In this document: positions 36,898-49,417 of the stretch, in pieces
Numbering within the stretch: position 1 is the first letter of the stretch
Layout of the letters: each line of letters starts with the position of its first letter
Source of the DNA: Halichondria panicea
Taxonomy: Eukaryota > Porifera > Demospongiae > Suberitida > Halichondriidae
DNA length: 64,000 bases
NCBI RefSeq assembly: GCF_963675165.1
Contig: NC_087388.1
Location: forward strand, 5,585,047 to 5,649,046
Direction of reading: 5' to 3'
The notes under the pieces: generated by a model
The model's database searches: none
Told to the model about the DNA's origin: nothing
The model's input: only the letters and a program-made list of their open reading frames with translations
Position numbers and translations under genes: made by a program

Positions 36898-39229
36898 TGT
36901 TGTTTCGTTTATAGTTTTGGGAAAGTTTGGTACATCGTACATACGCACATAATCTGGAAAGAAATTTCCAAGGTATAGTTACAGGCCTGATTTCGGGACG
37001 AGAGGTGTCAAAGGTAAAGGTAAAATCTTTCCAGGTGAGAAAGGCCTTCACCAGCAGGGAAACAAAAAGAGTGGAGGCATACTTCCACAAATGGATTACG
37101 AGCGGAAAAACTATACTGAAGGCAAACGCTATACAGTGTCCCACATATGCAATGTTGCCAGTACATGTTCTACATTTTTGGTAACGGCAAGAACTGTGTG
37201 TGTGTCAAAGTTACCAGTCATATAATAATATATTAGAGGAGAAAGGAGATGCAATGATGTCTCACAACTGCAGCTTTTTGAAGGGGAAAGTATGAAACAG
37301 GGAAAGGTTGTTACAAAGGCTGTTATTGCACCGCACACTAGGATGATATAACAAAGAAGGTTAAAAAGAGAGAAGAGTGATGTTGCAAATAACTCGCATA
37401 ATATTATTATTAGACAACCAAAAGAATTGCTCCAAGAGATCGACCAATTGGTTTATTTTAACAGTTCTTGAAAAAAGAAAATGGACCTCACATTCAATTA
37501 TCTTGCACCACATTTTCTGTGCTAAAGTTTGTTATTTCGCTGCTGAAATTAAAAAGTAATGAATAAATAACTATCAGTTGAATGTAGAAACGCTACTAAC
37601 TTCCGGGTTTTCCTTTCAACCTGCAGGACCTGGTCTCCTACTGCTGGCTATGGCTGAGAGCTCAGCCTGTAGCTGACTGTTCAGCTAGACTCCAGAGAAG
37701 CCATGCATGCACAGCTGTCGTTGTCATTGTAATGAATATTTATTTACATACTTCCTGCCGTGCTATATACGTGCTGGGTGCATTTCAGAAAAAATAAGCA
37801 TATAATTACTAAGTGGACACGCTGTTGATCACGTGCTGACCTGCATTGCAAGTCCTAATTTTAAACTGTGCTTAGAGCCGGTTTTGATTGATGGGATACT
37901 ATGCAGCCATTACTGTAATAGACGACCACCTGAAGAAATTCCTTCAACAATACAATCAGACAACAAAATTAATGACAGATCATTTCCATGGATATCAGAA
38001 GCACATGGATATCAGAAGCACATGGATATCAGAAGCACATTCCATGTTCGATAAAAGAATATTCTTAAGAAAACAAGGTGTAGCTGTGCCATCACAATTC
38101 AAATCTACCAGCAAGTTTTGTTGTATTAAATCTGTTTCAGTGTAAGGCTGTCTTGTTGTTAACTATGTTCTTTCTTGCCCTAATGTGTTGTCAGAAATGC
38201 TAAAACCCCAAGGCAAGCTTAATCCCCATTTATGAGGCGGTCACCCACCAATTGCAATGGAGCAACAGACCGAAGAATTGGCCACACCCCCTCTGCTGCC
38301 CTCACCCCTACCATATGTTAAACTACAATTTGTTCAACCACCGGCCGAATACATATACCCAGCCCTAGTTGGCGAAAATAAAGTTATTTACACACGTGTA
38401 AATTTTACTGCAACGGCAGCATTAACTGAGAGTCCGTCCCACTGGCGGCAACTTTGACCTCCAATCCAAATAGAGCCGGACCACTTTGTTGAGGTGAGTC
38501 TCTTTCTTTCACTATGATATTATGTGTACATAGTGTCTCAATTACATTTTCTGCCTACAAGAAACATAGAATTTCATGCTGTGTGACAGGTACAAGATAG
38601 GGCTAAATCCCATGCACAGGAAACACTTACACAATATCATATCATGTTTCATGCAGCAGAAACTCTCCTCTGGTATCTTTAGAAGAGAACATCACAGTAA
38701 CTTGTAATAGAGGTTGATACCTGAAGAACGGCTTCTCCATTACACACTGCCAGGCTAATTGATCCTGGAGCATACTACCTGTATGCAAACGTATGTGGCC
38801 ACACTAATTACAAGCATGCAACCTTAGGAAGTTACAATCTGCCTCCCCCAATTAAGGAACGGAACGCAACAGAAACACTGTTTAGATTCCCCCCTCCCCC
38901 GTGCCCGATAAATTTACTTATTTTCGTAAACTAAGTGAAAACAGCTCTAATGTATATCTACCATGATCAAGATGCATGCATACCGAGTCGAAACAAAAGG
39001 TATAGTTAGTTTCAACGGCTGTAATGCACTCCACATTCCTTTGTTTGATCTGTTTATTAACTTTCCGAATTACCAAAGATCTTTGTTGCTTTAAATGGTA
39101 TATGACGCCAGCTATATAGTCGGCACACAGAAGGAGGACTGACCATAATTATGTCTCAACTATATACTCGTCAATCAGATTCAACTAAAAGTAACTGTAT
39201 TCACTGAGTTTCGAGGTAAAAAAAAAAAA
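36898..39229. other. Interval without recognised genes
   Basis: Includes a plus-strand open stretch at ~36927-37184 of unknown nature and three tandem 17-bp units (CATGGATATCAGAAGCA) at 37987-38037. No domain is recognised. Confidence 0.4.
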
Positions 39230-39440
39230 AGAAAAATCCGAGTACAAAAAAGCTCAAAGATAAGTACGAGTATGGATACAATTTTAAATGGTTGTTGCAG
39301 CTAATAGTGTAGCCTCTTTGCAAGAGTCTCCCTTCGAAACTCACTGAAACATGAGTGCCATCATCATCACCCCAGCCATTAGTGTCAGCTCTCAATGTCA
39401 GCTCTCAAACACATCTTGTAGCCGGTGTAAGAAGTATAAA
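39230..39440 (-). pseudogene. Third MATH-domain fragment
   Basis: The minus strand reads DDDVFYSPPFYTSYTGYKMCLRAD, then, after a short tandem duplication of GAGCTGACATT, TNGWGDDDGTHVSVSFEGRLL. These are the core strands of a TRAF MATH domain. The duplication shifts the frame, and no flanking exons are visible. Confidence 0.65.
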
Positions 39441-40772
39441 ATGGAGGACTGTAAAACACATCGTCGTCACTCTTGTCGTTTTTTGCTGTCCAGTGTCGGG
39501 GAGATCAATCAACACAGACCAACTTGTCAATGAGGAAATTAAGATTTGTAACTGGGTATGTCTTCCCTATACAGGGCAATTCACCTCTCGTGAGTTTAAC
39601 AAGAGCATTTCTTGGGTGTCCGCGCGCTTCATATACATTGCCATGCATGCATGTATGCAATTATCAATTATAATAAAGACATACTGTACTTCAATCAATT
39701 ACTAAGTGAATCAGAGAAGCCACAAAAATCCATAAGTCATCACCTGATGTCACATGGTACACTCTCGTCCCTGAAGTGTACTTCCAATCATTGATTTCAC
39801 TCTGTACTCTTATTCAGGGGGTGGTCCCAAGACGCCTAAGCGGAGAATCAAAGTGCCCTGAACTAGATACAGGCTACACGTTACCATATAATGAAGCTGC
39901 CAGGCACTACGTAGCACAAATTATAATAAGTAAGTGCTATAGTCCTACGTCAGAGATTGCTATCATGATGACAGAAACACGGGAAAGTGTCAGATACCAT
40001 CGGAATGAAGCTCAACATATCAAAGTGTGCCACAACTTTATTTGTAAATGAATATTTATATACTGCCTGCACTACACATGCTGGACACATTTCTGAAAGT
40101 ATCAGGATTATTATGATTACACGCCGTTTATATACTTCAGTACAACAAATTTTCTTTTGATACTGTGGGTCATGAGGATCAGGAAGTAAAGCCAATAGTC
40201 AATGAAATCCTCATGGAATTATTTTAAAACAGTAAGGTGTATTAGTGCTTTCAATGGTACATTTATGTAATCAATAAGTATAGTTCCACTTTCAAACAGA
40301 GCTAGGCCGGTTCAAATTAAAAATAATGACCAAACAGTCAATAAAAGTCAATAAATCCTCGTGACATTATACGAAGCTTTACAATCACAATTACAAAATA
40401 ATGACCTTTCAATGAAATCCTTGTGACATTAGTAGAATGAAGCTCATTTGCATGGGCTCTAGTCAAGCGGTGGTCAGTGTGACCCCCCACAGACCTATGA
40501 AATTGGGCGGGATAAGACGACTAACTCGACAATCTCTATGACTGTACACATTCAGAGGGGGGGGCGATAAATGAAGATAAACAGAATTTCTGGTGGACCA
40601 TTCGTTAATTAATAATAATAATGTAAGAATGTTGAACAGAAAAAAATGTTTATCCTCTCAGTCCATCTGATTGGTTCATTAGGTGTTGATCCTTTATGGC
40701 GTGGGGGCATGTCAATACCCTAAGTACCATACTTATTCTATTTTGTTAAAAATAATCGCGCCAGAGGTTTTG
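39441..40772. other. Interval without recognised genes
   Basis: AT-rich with local direct repeats (AATGAAATCCT and ACGAAGCTTTACAATCACA types). An open stretch at 39776-40051 has no recognisable homology. Confidence 0.4.
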
Positions 40773-40891
40773 AAAAGGGGAAAACAAAACATACACTAAC
40801 TCTTGTGTTGCTAACACTCTTGAAAACAAAACACTAATTGGAACTATAATTTCTGTGTTGTTATTAATGCTCACTTGTCACTCCCACTTGT
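40773..40891. repeat. Inverted repeat, right copy (partner at 36811-36897)
   Basis: Reverse complement of the 36811-36897 sequence, interrupted by ~30 bp. ACGAAGCTTTACAATCACA just outside (40895) is a direct repeat of sequence at ~40371. Confidence 0.6.
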
Positions 40892-41360
40892 TATACGAAG
40901 CTTTACAATCACAGTTACTATAAATACTAGAACTATAGATTTGCAGTTTAAAATAAAAGTTTTAAAACCATACTTCATAAGACAATAATATTATATACAA
41001 TTATTTGCACTGTCTTTACTTTATATAATTATTACTCTCTTTTATTCGACCAAGTGTTCTAAGAAAGACATTCCGGTGTACATGGTTTGAGCAGCCAGTC
41101 CATTGCAGAGATCGGTACAATACTACTCATTGGACAATCATGAAAACTTAAGAAGTAGCTATTGATGGACTTTGTTTCATCTGTTCAAATGAAGCAAACA
41201 TATCGTTGGGATCAGTGTGTGTCGTCACGGGCTCTGAGACAAAAATGAAGATCAACAAAGTAGCTGTAGGACCATTTGTTAACATTCTTGGATAGAAAAA
41301 AATGTTTAAGGGTGCTGGCCCACCTACGCCCACACACTGTTGCATTCCGATTCGTAATGG

Positions 41361-41541
41361 CAGGGTGTCATACAGGATTTTGAAGTAGAGGGGGGAAATG
41401 AGAAAAGTAACCAGAAAATGTTGCTAAAAAAGGTCAACTGTTATTTCAATACCCAGCTATGGACACTCAGTCATAATTGAAAGGGGGGGAAATTGGAGCT
41501 AGGGGGGGATATCCCCCCTTCCCCCCGTGTATGACACCCTG
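41361..41541. mobile_element. 181-bp MITE with CAGGGTGTCATACA ends and 5-bp target duplication
   Basis: Left CAGGGTGTCATACA and right TGTATGACACCCTG are inverted repeats. AATGG flanks both sides as an apparent target-site duplication. The interior is C/G-tract rich and non-coding. Confidence 0.85.
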
Positions 41542-43719
41542 AATGGAATATATGCATACGTTGTCGAGATGATGGCCAAAGAAGCTCAATTCCACAATAA
41601 AGGCTAAAAAATGTCCATCCAAGAGCACTTGGCATTGCATGACGCTCTGGCCACAATGGCAGTGTGGCTACTAAAGAACATATCCCATCCCTCCAATACC
41701 TCCCAGAGTTACCAGTCCATGTTTTGCACTTACCCACGGAAGACTACACAGAATTTGCGTCGCGGTGCTTTCATCCTTTAATTTTTTTCTTAGAACATGC
41801 TACGAAAAAAAGAAGACCGGCATGACTAATATTTAACTTCATAATTATATCTATATCATATCTTATCTAAGAATACTTATAAGACTTGTTACTGGACGAC
41901 CAGAATGAGCCAACAGCCCCATCTCCAACCACAACAGCTCCGGACGTAGGAGAGGTCGGACAAACTTAAGAGCAACTGGACATTTAGATAACGCTTCAAA
42001 TTCAGTAGTAGCATGGGATAGACAAGTCCCCAACGAACGCACAAAGCCGCCACTGCATAGGAACTTACCACTAGACAAACAAGACAAAGAACAACAAGTA
42101 ACAGCAAGACCAGCATTTTCAAACGCAATTATTGGTAAAATCATCGTCTATATTGGTGATCTGCGGAATGCTTTAAACTATGCCCGACTAGACTTATACA
42201 AAAATGATGTCTCCAAGACATTGTTACAGTCATCTTCAAACTTGCAAAAGTAGAGACGTGTTTCAGCTCATTCGTGTAAGTTTATGTCTATTCCACCCGT
42301 TATAACTGTGGGGTTCAGGTGGCCAATCTTTGTGTTTTTTCATGGCCTACTCTATTTCAACAGTGAAGTCCTCTCTACAAATAACGACCCTCAAGCTCAG
42401 AGGCTAGGGCTAACCGCAAACGTTAAAGTCGTTAAGATGGCGAACTGGTACCTTACAACTTGACTGTGAGTCATGAATTATGAATTATTTTGTGTATTGT
42501 ACAAACGAACAAATATACAGGGTGTAACAGAAGAATCAAGTCTTCATTGCAGAGTGCCTCCACCATGGGGGAGGGGCAGCTGCTGATAGCAATGCTAATC
42601 AGCTTCATCAACATCGACATGAAACACCCCATATACGGGTTTCTTATGTCAAACAATCGTGTAAGTGAGGTGGTAACACTGATTACGAATACTTTTGCTA
42701 AAAAGTTTGCACATGATGTACTGCCCATGTTTCCATTAGCCTGGCCCGGCCACACGTACTTATATATTAGCTTTTATTTGCTTGGCTTTTATCCCTCCAG
42801 TTAGACGTTGTCCGTGTATACCTATTGAGCGATGAGATTAGAGTCACGACCAGCACCATCGGACCATTGAGCAGTATGAACAGTCTTGTACCAGTTTTTA
42901 TTGCATGCTTCTGTGAGTTATCGACTAGTCTAGCAATATTCAGAGTCTGTACAAGCGCTACAATTTTCAAAACTTGTACCATCGTAAGTGGGGGTGCAAT
43001 TGGTGAGCCTTTTCTCTAAAGGGACCGTACCGTGACCTACATCTATACAAATCTCTATTTGACTCTCACTTCCTGCTATGTATTGTGTACGATGTAAACT
43101 CACTCCACCCATTCCCTCCACAGATGCAATGCGAGCAAGTCTGCAATGCGTAGCAAGTCAACTCCCCACAGATGAAGGTCCCAGCCAGATAGAGTTCAAT
43201 GCGTAGCAAGTCAACTCGCCACAGATGAAGGAGCTATTCATGCATGTGCATGCGTATACCTAGTATAATTTATTCACAGGTATTTCACTGTTCAGCACAT
43301 TTTGCTCGTGCTCAAGTTGTGCTCTGCAAGTACACATTTTTAGAAGTTTCTATCTTGATATCCGGTGCCCAGCCATCTCACGGCTGCCTAAAATGACTGA
43401 CAAGAGCTCTACACCATACACACCAGAGCGCCGTCAAGGGCCACCACCGATCGCGAGGCCTGCAGCCTGAAGGTCACAAGCAAGGTCTAGGTAAAAATGT
43501 AGATGAACTTGGATTAAAGACATGCAGATGAATTTCATTTGTTCAATGACTTAAAGGACCCAAATTGTATGTTTAGGAAGAGACGAATTATTTTGTTGTG
43601 TTAACTGAAATCGAGTTAAAGTACATTCAGTTTTTTCTAATCAAATTAATTGTTTTAAACTGACCAAAAGCAGCGATTATAATAAAAATTATCGTTGAGT
43701 TGTTTTTTCCGCCAGATCG
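41542..43719. other. Interval without recognised genes
   Basis: Contains several open stretches, the longest at 42490-42804 (+) and 41863-42144 (-), none with a domain I recognise. CAGGGTGTAACAGA near 42519 recurs at ~53232. Short tandem ACTCCCCACAGATGAAGG repeats occur at ~43160-43230. Confidence 0.4.
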
Positions 43720-43969
43720 ACAAACACTGATGCTAGATTGAATGCTCTCGTCAGCAATGCTGGGTGTTCGACAGAGGTGATTAACCAGTGGTTGAGAACC
43801 AAGATATTCACGCAAAAAAATCCGGTAAAATTTACAACTTCATAGCTAGATTGAATGCTTAGTCAACTATGCTGGGTGTTTGACAGAGGTGATTAACCAG
43901 TGGTTGAGGAGTTGCTCTGGTCGATCGTTTCCTTTTCTATAAAAATCCGGGTGATGAGCAAGTTTCCGA

Positions 43970-44515
43970 TTGTTGTATGTTAAAGAGAAACATGATGTGA
44001 CTGCTCCAGACCACTCACCTTTCTCCACTCCAGGTCCAGACATTCTCCAAGTGGACGAAAAAGACAAGTCTGCTGTGAAGATAGCCAGCAATGTGATGAA
44101 CCTGTCACACAAGATGTGTGCCAGTGGCAAAGAGAAAGACCTCTACTTCATGACACTGGACGATGCTCACAAAACAAACGATGGGCAAGACTTCACAGGC
44201 ATGATTGGCACCAGTTCTGAAAACGATGACAGCACAAAAAATGTCAAAGTGCTGCCCATCAACTTCACCGGAGACGACGACAGCATGAGGAAGAGGGAAT
44301 TGCACGGTCAAGTCATCACTGCACTCAGTTCAATGAGCTCCAAGACAGATACAGACCCACTGGAGTCTACAGATATGTCTAGTGACGACAAAGACAGTTC
44401 CAATGTCCTCTTTGACAGACATCCTGCAGAGAAAGCTTTCATTCATGTTGCAAAAAAAGGTGGAAACATAAAAACCCCTGACATGCACTTCAGTGTGTAC
44501 CATACAATCACTTAA
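43970..44515 (+). CDS. Hypothetical protein, 181 residues, acidic Asp/Ser-rich
   Basis: An uninterrupted frame begins ATG at 43970. A possible acceptor lies inside at CTCCACTCCAG, so the true exon may begin ~44032. The product is hydrophilic and rich in D, S, K and T. It has no membrane segment and no domain I recognise. Repeated DNA on both sides suggests it may belong to a mobile or duplicated unit. Length is its main support, so it may not be a gene. Confidence 0.35.
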   Translation: MLYVKEKHDVTAPDHSPFSTPGPDILQVDEKDKSAVKIASNVMNLSHKMCASGKEKDLYFMTLDDAHKTNDGQDFTGMIGTSSENDDSTKNVKVLPINFTGDDDSMRKRELHGQVITALSSMSSKTDTDPLESTDMSSDDKDSSNVLFDRHPAEKAFIHVAKKGGNIKTPDMHFSVYHTIT

Positions 44516-45093
44516 TTCAAGGGACAGATAAAGAGGAAAGTGTCCACAGCATAATGTCTGGCTAATGGCAACCCTGGGGCCCCTTAATACTCCTCTGGAG
44601 GATTCTGTTGTGTTGTACAGACTTAGCTGCAGACGAACGTCAACAACGTCAAAGACAACCACTATCAAGGATACACAAGGTAAACGTCAAAAACATCATG
44701 CCCTCGCTACTCAGAATCAACTGAAGAAATTTTTAATTATCTTTTTAACATTAGTATATTATATATAATATTTTAGAAAAATAATGGATCACACTCTTTC
44801 CACAGTACACGCTCCTATCAGACTGTGCTTATACTATTGATTTCGCTATTGTAGTCACAAAGATAACCGTAAGTGTATTAACTGTGGCCCTCCTGTGTAG
44901 GTAAAGCCCATTGTTGAATAGTTCTTTCCATACACCAGTAGAAGGAAGAGTTAATTAGCGGAGGTAGGACAGCGTAGACAATGATCTTCCTCAGGCATAA
45001 TTCTAGAGTATACACACTTCTCCTTCTAAGCAAGTCGCACTATTAAAATGCTAATTCTATAGGACTGGTATATATTTTACATGAACCTTGTCA

Positions 45094-45215
45094 AGCTGCA
45101 AGCTAAAGTAATGATGAAACCAAGAAGAGGCACCCCAGCAGCTGAAGATCCTTGAGGAAATGTGAGGCGCGGAGATGGTGGGATGGGCTCGATTAAGAAG
45201 GCCATGGAGAGGACA
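45094..45215 (+). repeat. Exon-like module, copy A (degenerate)
   Basis: A stretch with CTTGTCAAGCTG, ATGATGAAACCAAG, CCCAGCAGCTG and GATCCTTGAGGA matches copies at 48323, 48856 and 53566. The frame is broken in this copy. Confidence 0.7.
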
Positions 45216-46863
45216 GGCCTCTACTATTACGCTATTGTCGTGACATAGATATACAGCAACATGCCATGTTGTCTCACACATAGCTGACTACTTTATAAAG
45301 ACAACTGTGGTTATACTTTGCTCTGGATAGTATGAGTTGTGCGTGAAGAACCAAGATATTCACGCAAAAAAATCCGGTAAAATTTACCAACTTCATAGCT
45401 GGATTGAATGCTCTAGTCAACAATGTTGGGTGTTTGACTGAGGTGATTGAGAACCAACACAAAAAATTCCGGTAAAATTTACCAACTTCATAGCTAGATT
45501 GAATGCTCTAGTCAACAATGTTTGACTAAGGTGATAGATCAGTGGTTGAGGAGTTGCTCTGGTCGATCAATCTGGAGTTTCCAGTCTATTTTTAGTAGTT
45601 TGAACTTTGATTTCAATAAATTTAGTACACTGAATTAAGAAAAGGCGTGCGCGGTGACATCGACTCACTCAAATATAACGTTTTTGTTGCCCTCCGTACA
45701 TATTCAGATACAGTAAGCAAAAGTAAATAGCCAAAAAAAGAAATCATGTGATCCCAAATGGCAAAGAAAGCAACTTTGTAGTAAGCAAAAAGAGCAAAAG
45801 TATACTGGCCCATAAAAAGGATAGATAAAAAGGAAAGTGTCCAAAAATGTCTGGCTAATGGCTCCTGGAGCAACTCCAATTTTCATAGACAACAGGAGCC
45901 CTATAAGGTTAGGTCCGACAGCGTAAGTAGTAACTTGGTGTTCATCATTTCCGCACCGTTTCCAACAGCAACATGTGTCACCGATAACAAACACGTGGAC
46001 ACACACACACACGAGGAGGGGGGGGGGGGGTCAGTGCACTACCTAAATGCGTGTTACGTGTAAATGTTATTATTGTTAAAGAAAAATCGGCCTGTTTATT
46101 ATAATCTTCCCACAGATTTATCATGGACAAGTTAACTTGATTTGTATGAATTGTTGGCGTAAAAATGGAACGGGCTCATTAAAAATTACCCGATGAATGT
46201 GATCTAAGTGCTTGTAGCACAGTCAGTTAGCGCCATAAAACTAATTAAAATACTTGAACCTAGTAGGCAATAAAATAATTAAATGAACGAACTGTGGAAT
46301 AAATGTGTCAACAAACTGACCGTGCAAACGTTAGTAGCAGGCCCACGTGCAAGGAGTGGTCTCCATAAAGCCTAAAGCCTCATGACTGATCCCACGTGTC
46401 TGTAAATTTTCAGGATGGATACAAATAAAGAAGAAACATTCTGCGGGGAAACGCAGGAAGAGGGCTATGGCCTGGGAAAGAATTCAGTTTATACGAAAAT
46501 GGAACGAACCACCACAATTATTATTCACCTCCTCATTCTGAATTCAATTCTCCATATCCAATCCTAGTTCCTAACGTCACCGTGACGTTTAGAGCAACCG
46601 GTAAGCTATAAGTACAGTATACGAGGCTCAGGATTAATAAATATTATGACAGTCTATAATTTCTATGACTTCATCGATATTTATATGCACCATGTAATAA
46701 TTCCCTTCTACGCCGTTTCGAGGAAGCACCTCAGTGCATGCTCACTTCTCAAAAGCACTCTATTTACCGCATTTATAATTATATCTCAGCTCAACGGAAT
46801 TTTTTCTTCACTTTTTCAAAGTAGGCTACTAGTCCTCTCTGGTGGACACAACTTCCAATAAAT

Positions 46864-47093
46864 TCAATCAAAGCAGATATTCCACCATTTCGGGTTGAAT
46901 CCCATTTCGGCTACAAGATCTCGTAAGTTAGCTGCCACTGCAGCAGCGACTAAGCTGGACCCGAAGGACAGCCTGATGACTGCCACGCACCTCTCCCACT
47001 CATGTTTAAACTCTTGTTTAGCAAGTTTGTCTAGTTGCCGGTAGATTGACTGGATTTCAGAATGATCATTTTTGAAAATGGTAATGATTTCCT
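46864..47093 (-). CDS. Possible terminal exon of an unknown protein
   Basis: A ~76-codon minus-strand frame opens after a possible GTCAG acceptor (~47093). It reads EIITIFKNDHSEIQSIYRQL and later RCVAVIRLSFGSSLVAAAVA before a TGA at 46866-46864. It is helical in appearance, with no recognised family. No upstream exon was identified. Confidence 0.3.
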
Positions 47094-48322
47094 GACTTTA
47101 GCTACATCAAGGGCAGTCTCTTCATGCTAAAATATAGGTACACAACTGCAAGGTATTTCTCAGCCTTCATCCTACTATGCAGAGAGACTGTGAAGTTACA
47201 TGTATTTTTTTTTACATAGATTGAAACTCTTAACACCAAACAGTTACAGGCATTGATTCCTACGCTGGTAAATCCTACTGGTAAGAAGAATGATTTCCTG
47301 TTCATATACGATGTATTACTTTTTTGGCCTCATGCTGTCATGCAGGTAAGAGGGGATTTTGGAAAGAAAAGAATAAGCCGTCATGGTGGCCACAGATGGT
47401 TCTCCAAATACTGCAACAACAACAAGTAAGGGGAGAGGACTGAAACTGTGCTGCATTAATTCATGCATGTGATATACAAAAGAAACTGTCCGTGGATCAA
47501 CTTAGAAAAATACTGGATTGAAGAAAATAAGCCATCATGGTGGCTAGATGTTCCATTCAGTTCATCAAATACTGCAACAAGGGGTGAGGACTGAAACTGT
47601 CATCTATTGATATGCAAGAATTAGGAGGAAAGAAACTGTGCCTAGCTGAGATGAGAAGAATAATAAGAGCCTACCAGGACAAGCCAGAGTGAGATTAAGA
47701 ATAATTCCATGTATATTTCATAGTCACATACAATGGTACTGCTAGTCAGGGGGACAGTCTAGTTAGACATGCTTTCGAGTGTCATGTTTCCTTACACGAT
47801 TTGCTCTGTTAGTTCTTAACTATGTGCACACGCATGGTTTGCAAATCGTGTGCAGTGAAGTTACACCGATGCATACTTAAGTCACAACCCCCAGAGTCAG
47901 AGTCACAGTAGGACGTGGGCAATGTCAGGTTTTTCTTCCTGTGTTATGTCAGTCACGAGAACGTGTATGGAGATATCGCAGAATTTTTGCAACCCAATCA
48001 GATTGGTGCTTAAGGCATAAATAATTATCATGCTCATTAATGAACGAGTCAGTAACTCATAATAAAGGAAGAGTATCGAATTACAATTAATCATCACTTC
48101 TGGCTACAATTCCACAACTATACCCTTAGGAACATTCCTGCATAATGATTATGGTATAACTACTCATACATGAACCTTGTCACCCATCACAAAACTTATA
48201 CAAGCCGGGCAATAGTACCTTGAGACTAGTTTGGATTAAAAAAATGAAAAAATAAAAACGCCATTTTTTCGTACCACTTAATTAAAGGTTACGATAATGA
48301 CCTTTGACGAGTGCCCACCCCC

Positions 48323-48480
48323 CTTAAGCTGCAAGCAATAATGATGAAACCAAGAGCAAGGCACCAAAGAAAACACCCCAGCAGCTGCATGGAGATCCTT
48401 AGGAGATGTGGGGCGCGGAGATGATGGGATAGGAACGGGCCCACCAGGGCTCCATTAAGAAGGTTGAAGTGAGTTACGTT
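48323..48480 (+). repeat. Exon-like module, copy B (degenerate, includes donor)
   Basis: Matches copies A, C and D, including the 3' boundary GTTGAA|GTGAGTTACG, so the repeated DNA includes the exon end and start of the intron. A leader block TTAGGAACATT...GATTATGGTATAAC at 48128 is also shared with copy C (48830). The frame is broken. Confidence 0.7.
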
Positions 48481-48855
48481 ATGCCATGTATATGACGCCA
48501 GCTATATAGTTGGCACACAGCAGAACAAAGAAGGAGGACGACCATAATTATCCATCATGGAAAATAAGAATGAGGCTGGCCGGCCGAACTACCAATTATT
48601 CTTAATCGCATGCGCAGAGTTCATGTTGCCAAAACCCTGTACCTGCATGGGTTCACGTACTGTACATACATCGTATATACTTATTATGGTCGGCGTATAA
48701 TTAATTGACCTTTGTTTTTCGAAAGTATACGTACCTTCACATCCGAGTCAGTCTCAGTAAAAAATTGCCTACTGTGGCCAAAGTCTGCCAGATGCTTGTT
48801 ACTTGTACAGAGATGGAACATGCATTCCTTAGGAACATTTCTGCATAATGATTAT

Positions 48856-49050
48856 GGTATAACATGAACCTTGTCAAGCTAGCTGATAATTATGATGAAG
48901 CCAAAGTCAAGAAGATTGCTCCGGAAAACATCCCAGCAGGTGGAGATCCTTGAGGAGATGTGGGACGCGGGGATGGTGGGATGGGGACGGGACCACCAGG
49001 CCTCCATTAAGAAGGCCATGGAGAGGACTTGCAAATGTTTTTTAGTTTTG
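48856..49050 (+). repeat. Exon-like module, copy C (open frame)
   Basis: Open frame from ATG 48892 reading TSQQVEILEEMWDAGMVGWG then HQASIKKAMERT. The spacing of helix-like segments recalls the first two helices of a homeodomain, but I see no WFxNxR helix 3. No gene context is visible. Confidence 0.6.
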
Positions 49051-49270
49051 ATTCCCTTTTTTTCATTACAGTAGTACATTAAGGATAAGATAAATGTGAC
49101 GTTGATAATTTGTCATTGTCCTGTAATCTTGTTGAAAATAATAATTATATAAGTGGTCGTTGGACAAGTACCTGTGAACATGTGCATGTGCAACGTGGGA
49201 AGTTGTCATAGTAATTTAGCTGTTCCCATGCATTATTCTTCATTATTGCTTCAACTTGCATTGAAAGAGA

Positions 49271-49417
49271 ATGAATCCTATTGAAGTACAAGTACCTCTA
49301 GTGGCAGCTCCTGCAGGACAGCCACCTCCAGCAGTGCCACTGCCAGCTCCACTATCATCGGCATCGGCAACAGCTCCACTGCTACCAGCCGCAGGACTGC
49401 CTCCATCTCCAAAATAA
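49271..49417 (+). CDS. Short Pro/Ala-rich open frame (doubtful)
   Basis: 48 residues of Pro/Ala/Leu-rich sequence starting MNPIEVQVPLVAAPAG. A similar Pro/Ala-rich stretch occurs in the frame at 52283-52570. It is low-complexity and may be an exon of a disordered protein or chance. Confidence 0.2.
   Translation: MNPIEVQVPLVAAPAGQPPPAVPLPAPLSSASATAPLLPAAGLPPSPK

Larger units (their letters stand above)
43720..45560. repeat. Interspersed copies of a ~100-bp unit
   Basis: A unit containing GATTGAATGCTCTxGTCA, TTTGACxGAGGTGAT and ATCCGGTAAAATTTAC occurs at ~43735, ~43850, ~45340, ~45400 and ~45500, on both sides of the 43970-44515 ORF. Non-coding. Confidence 0.75.
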
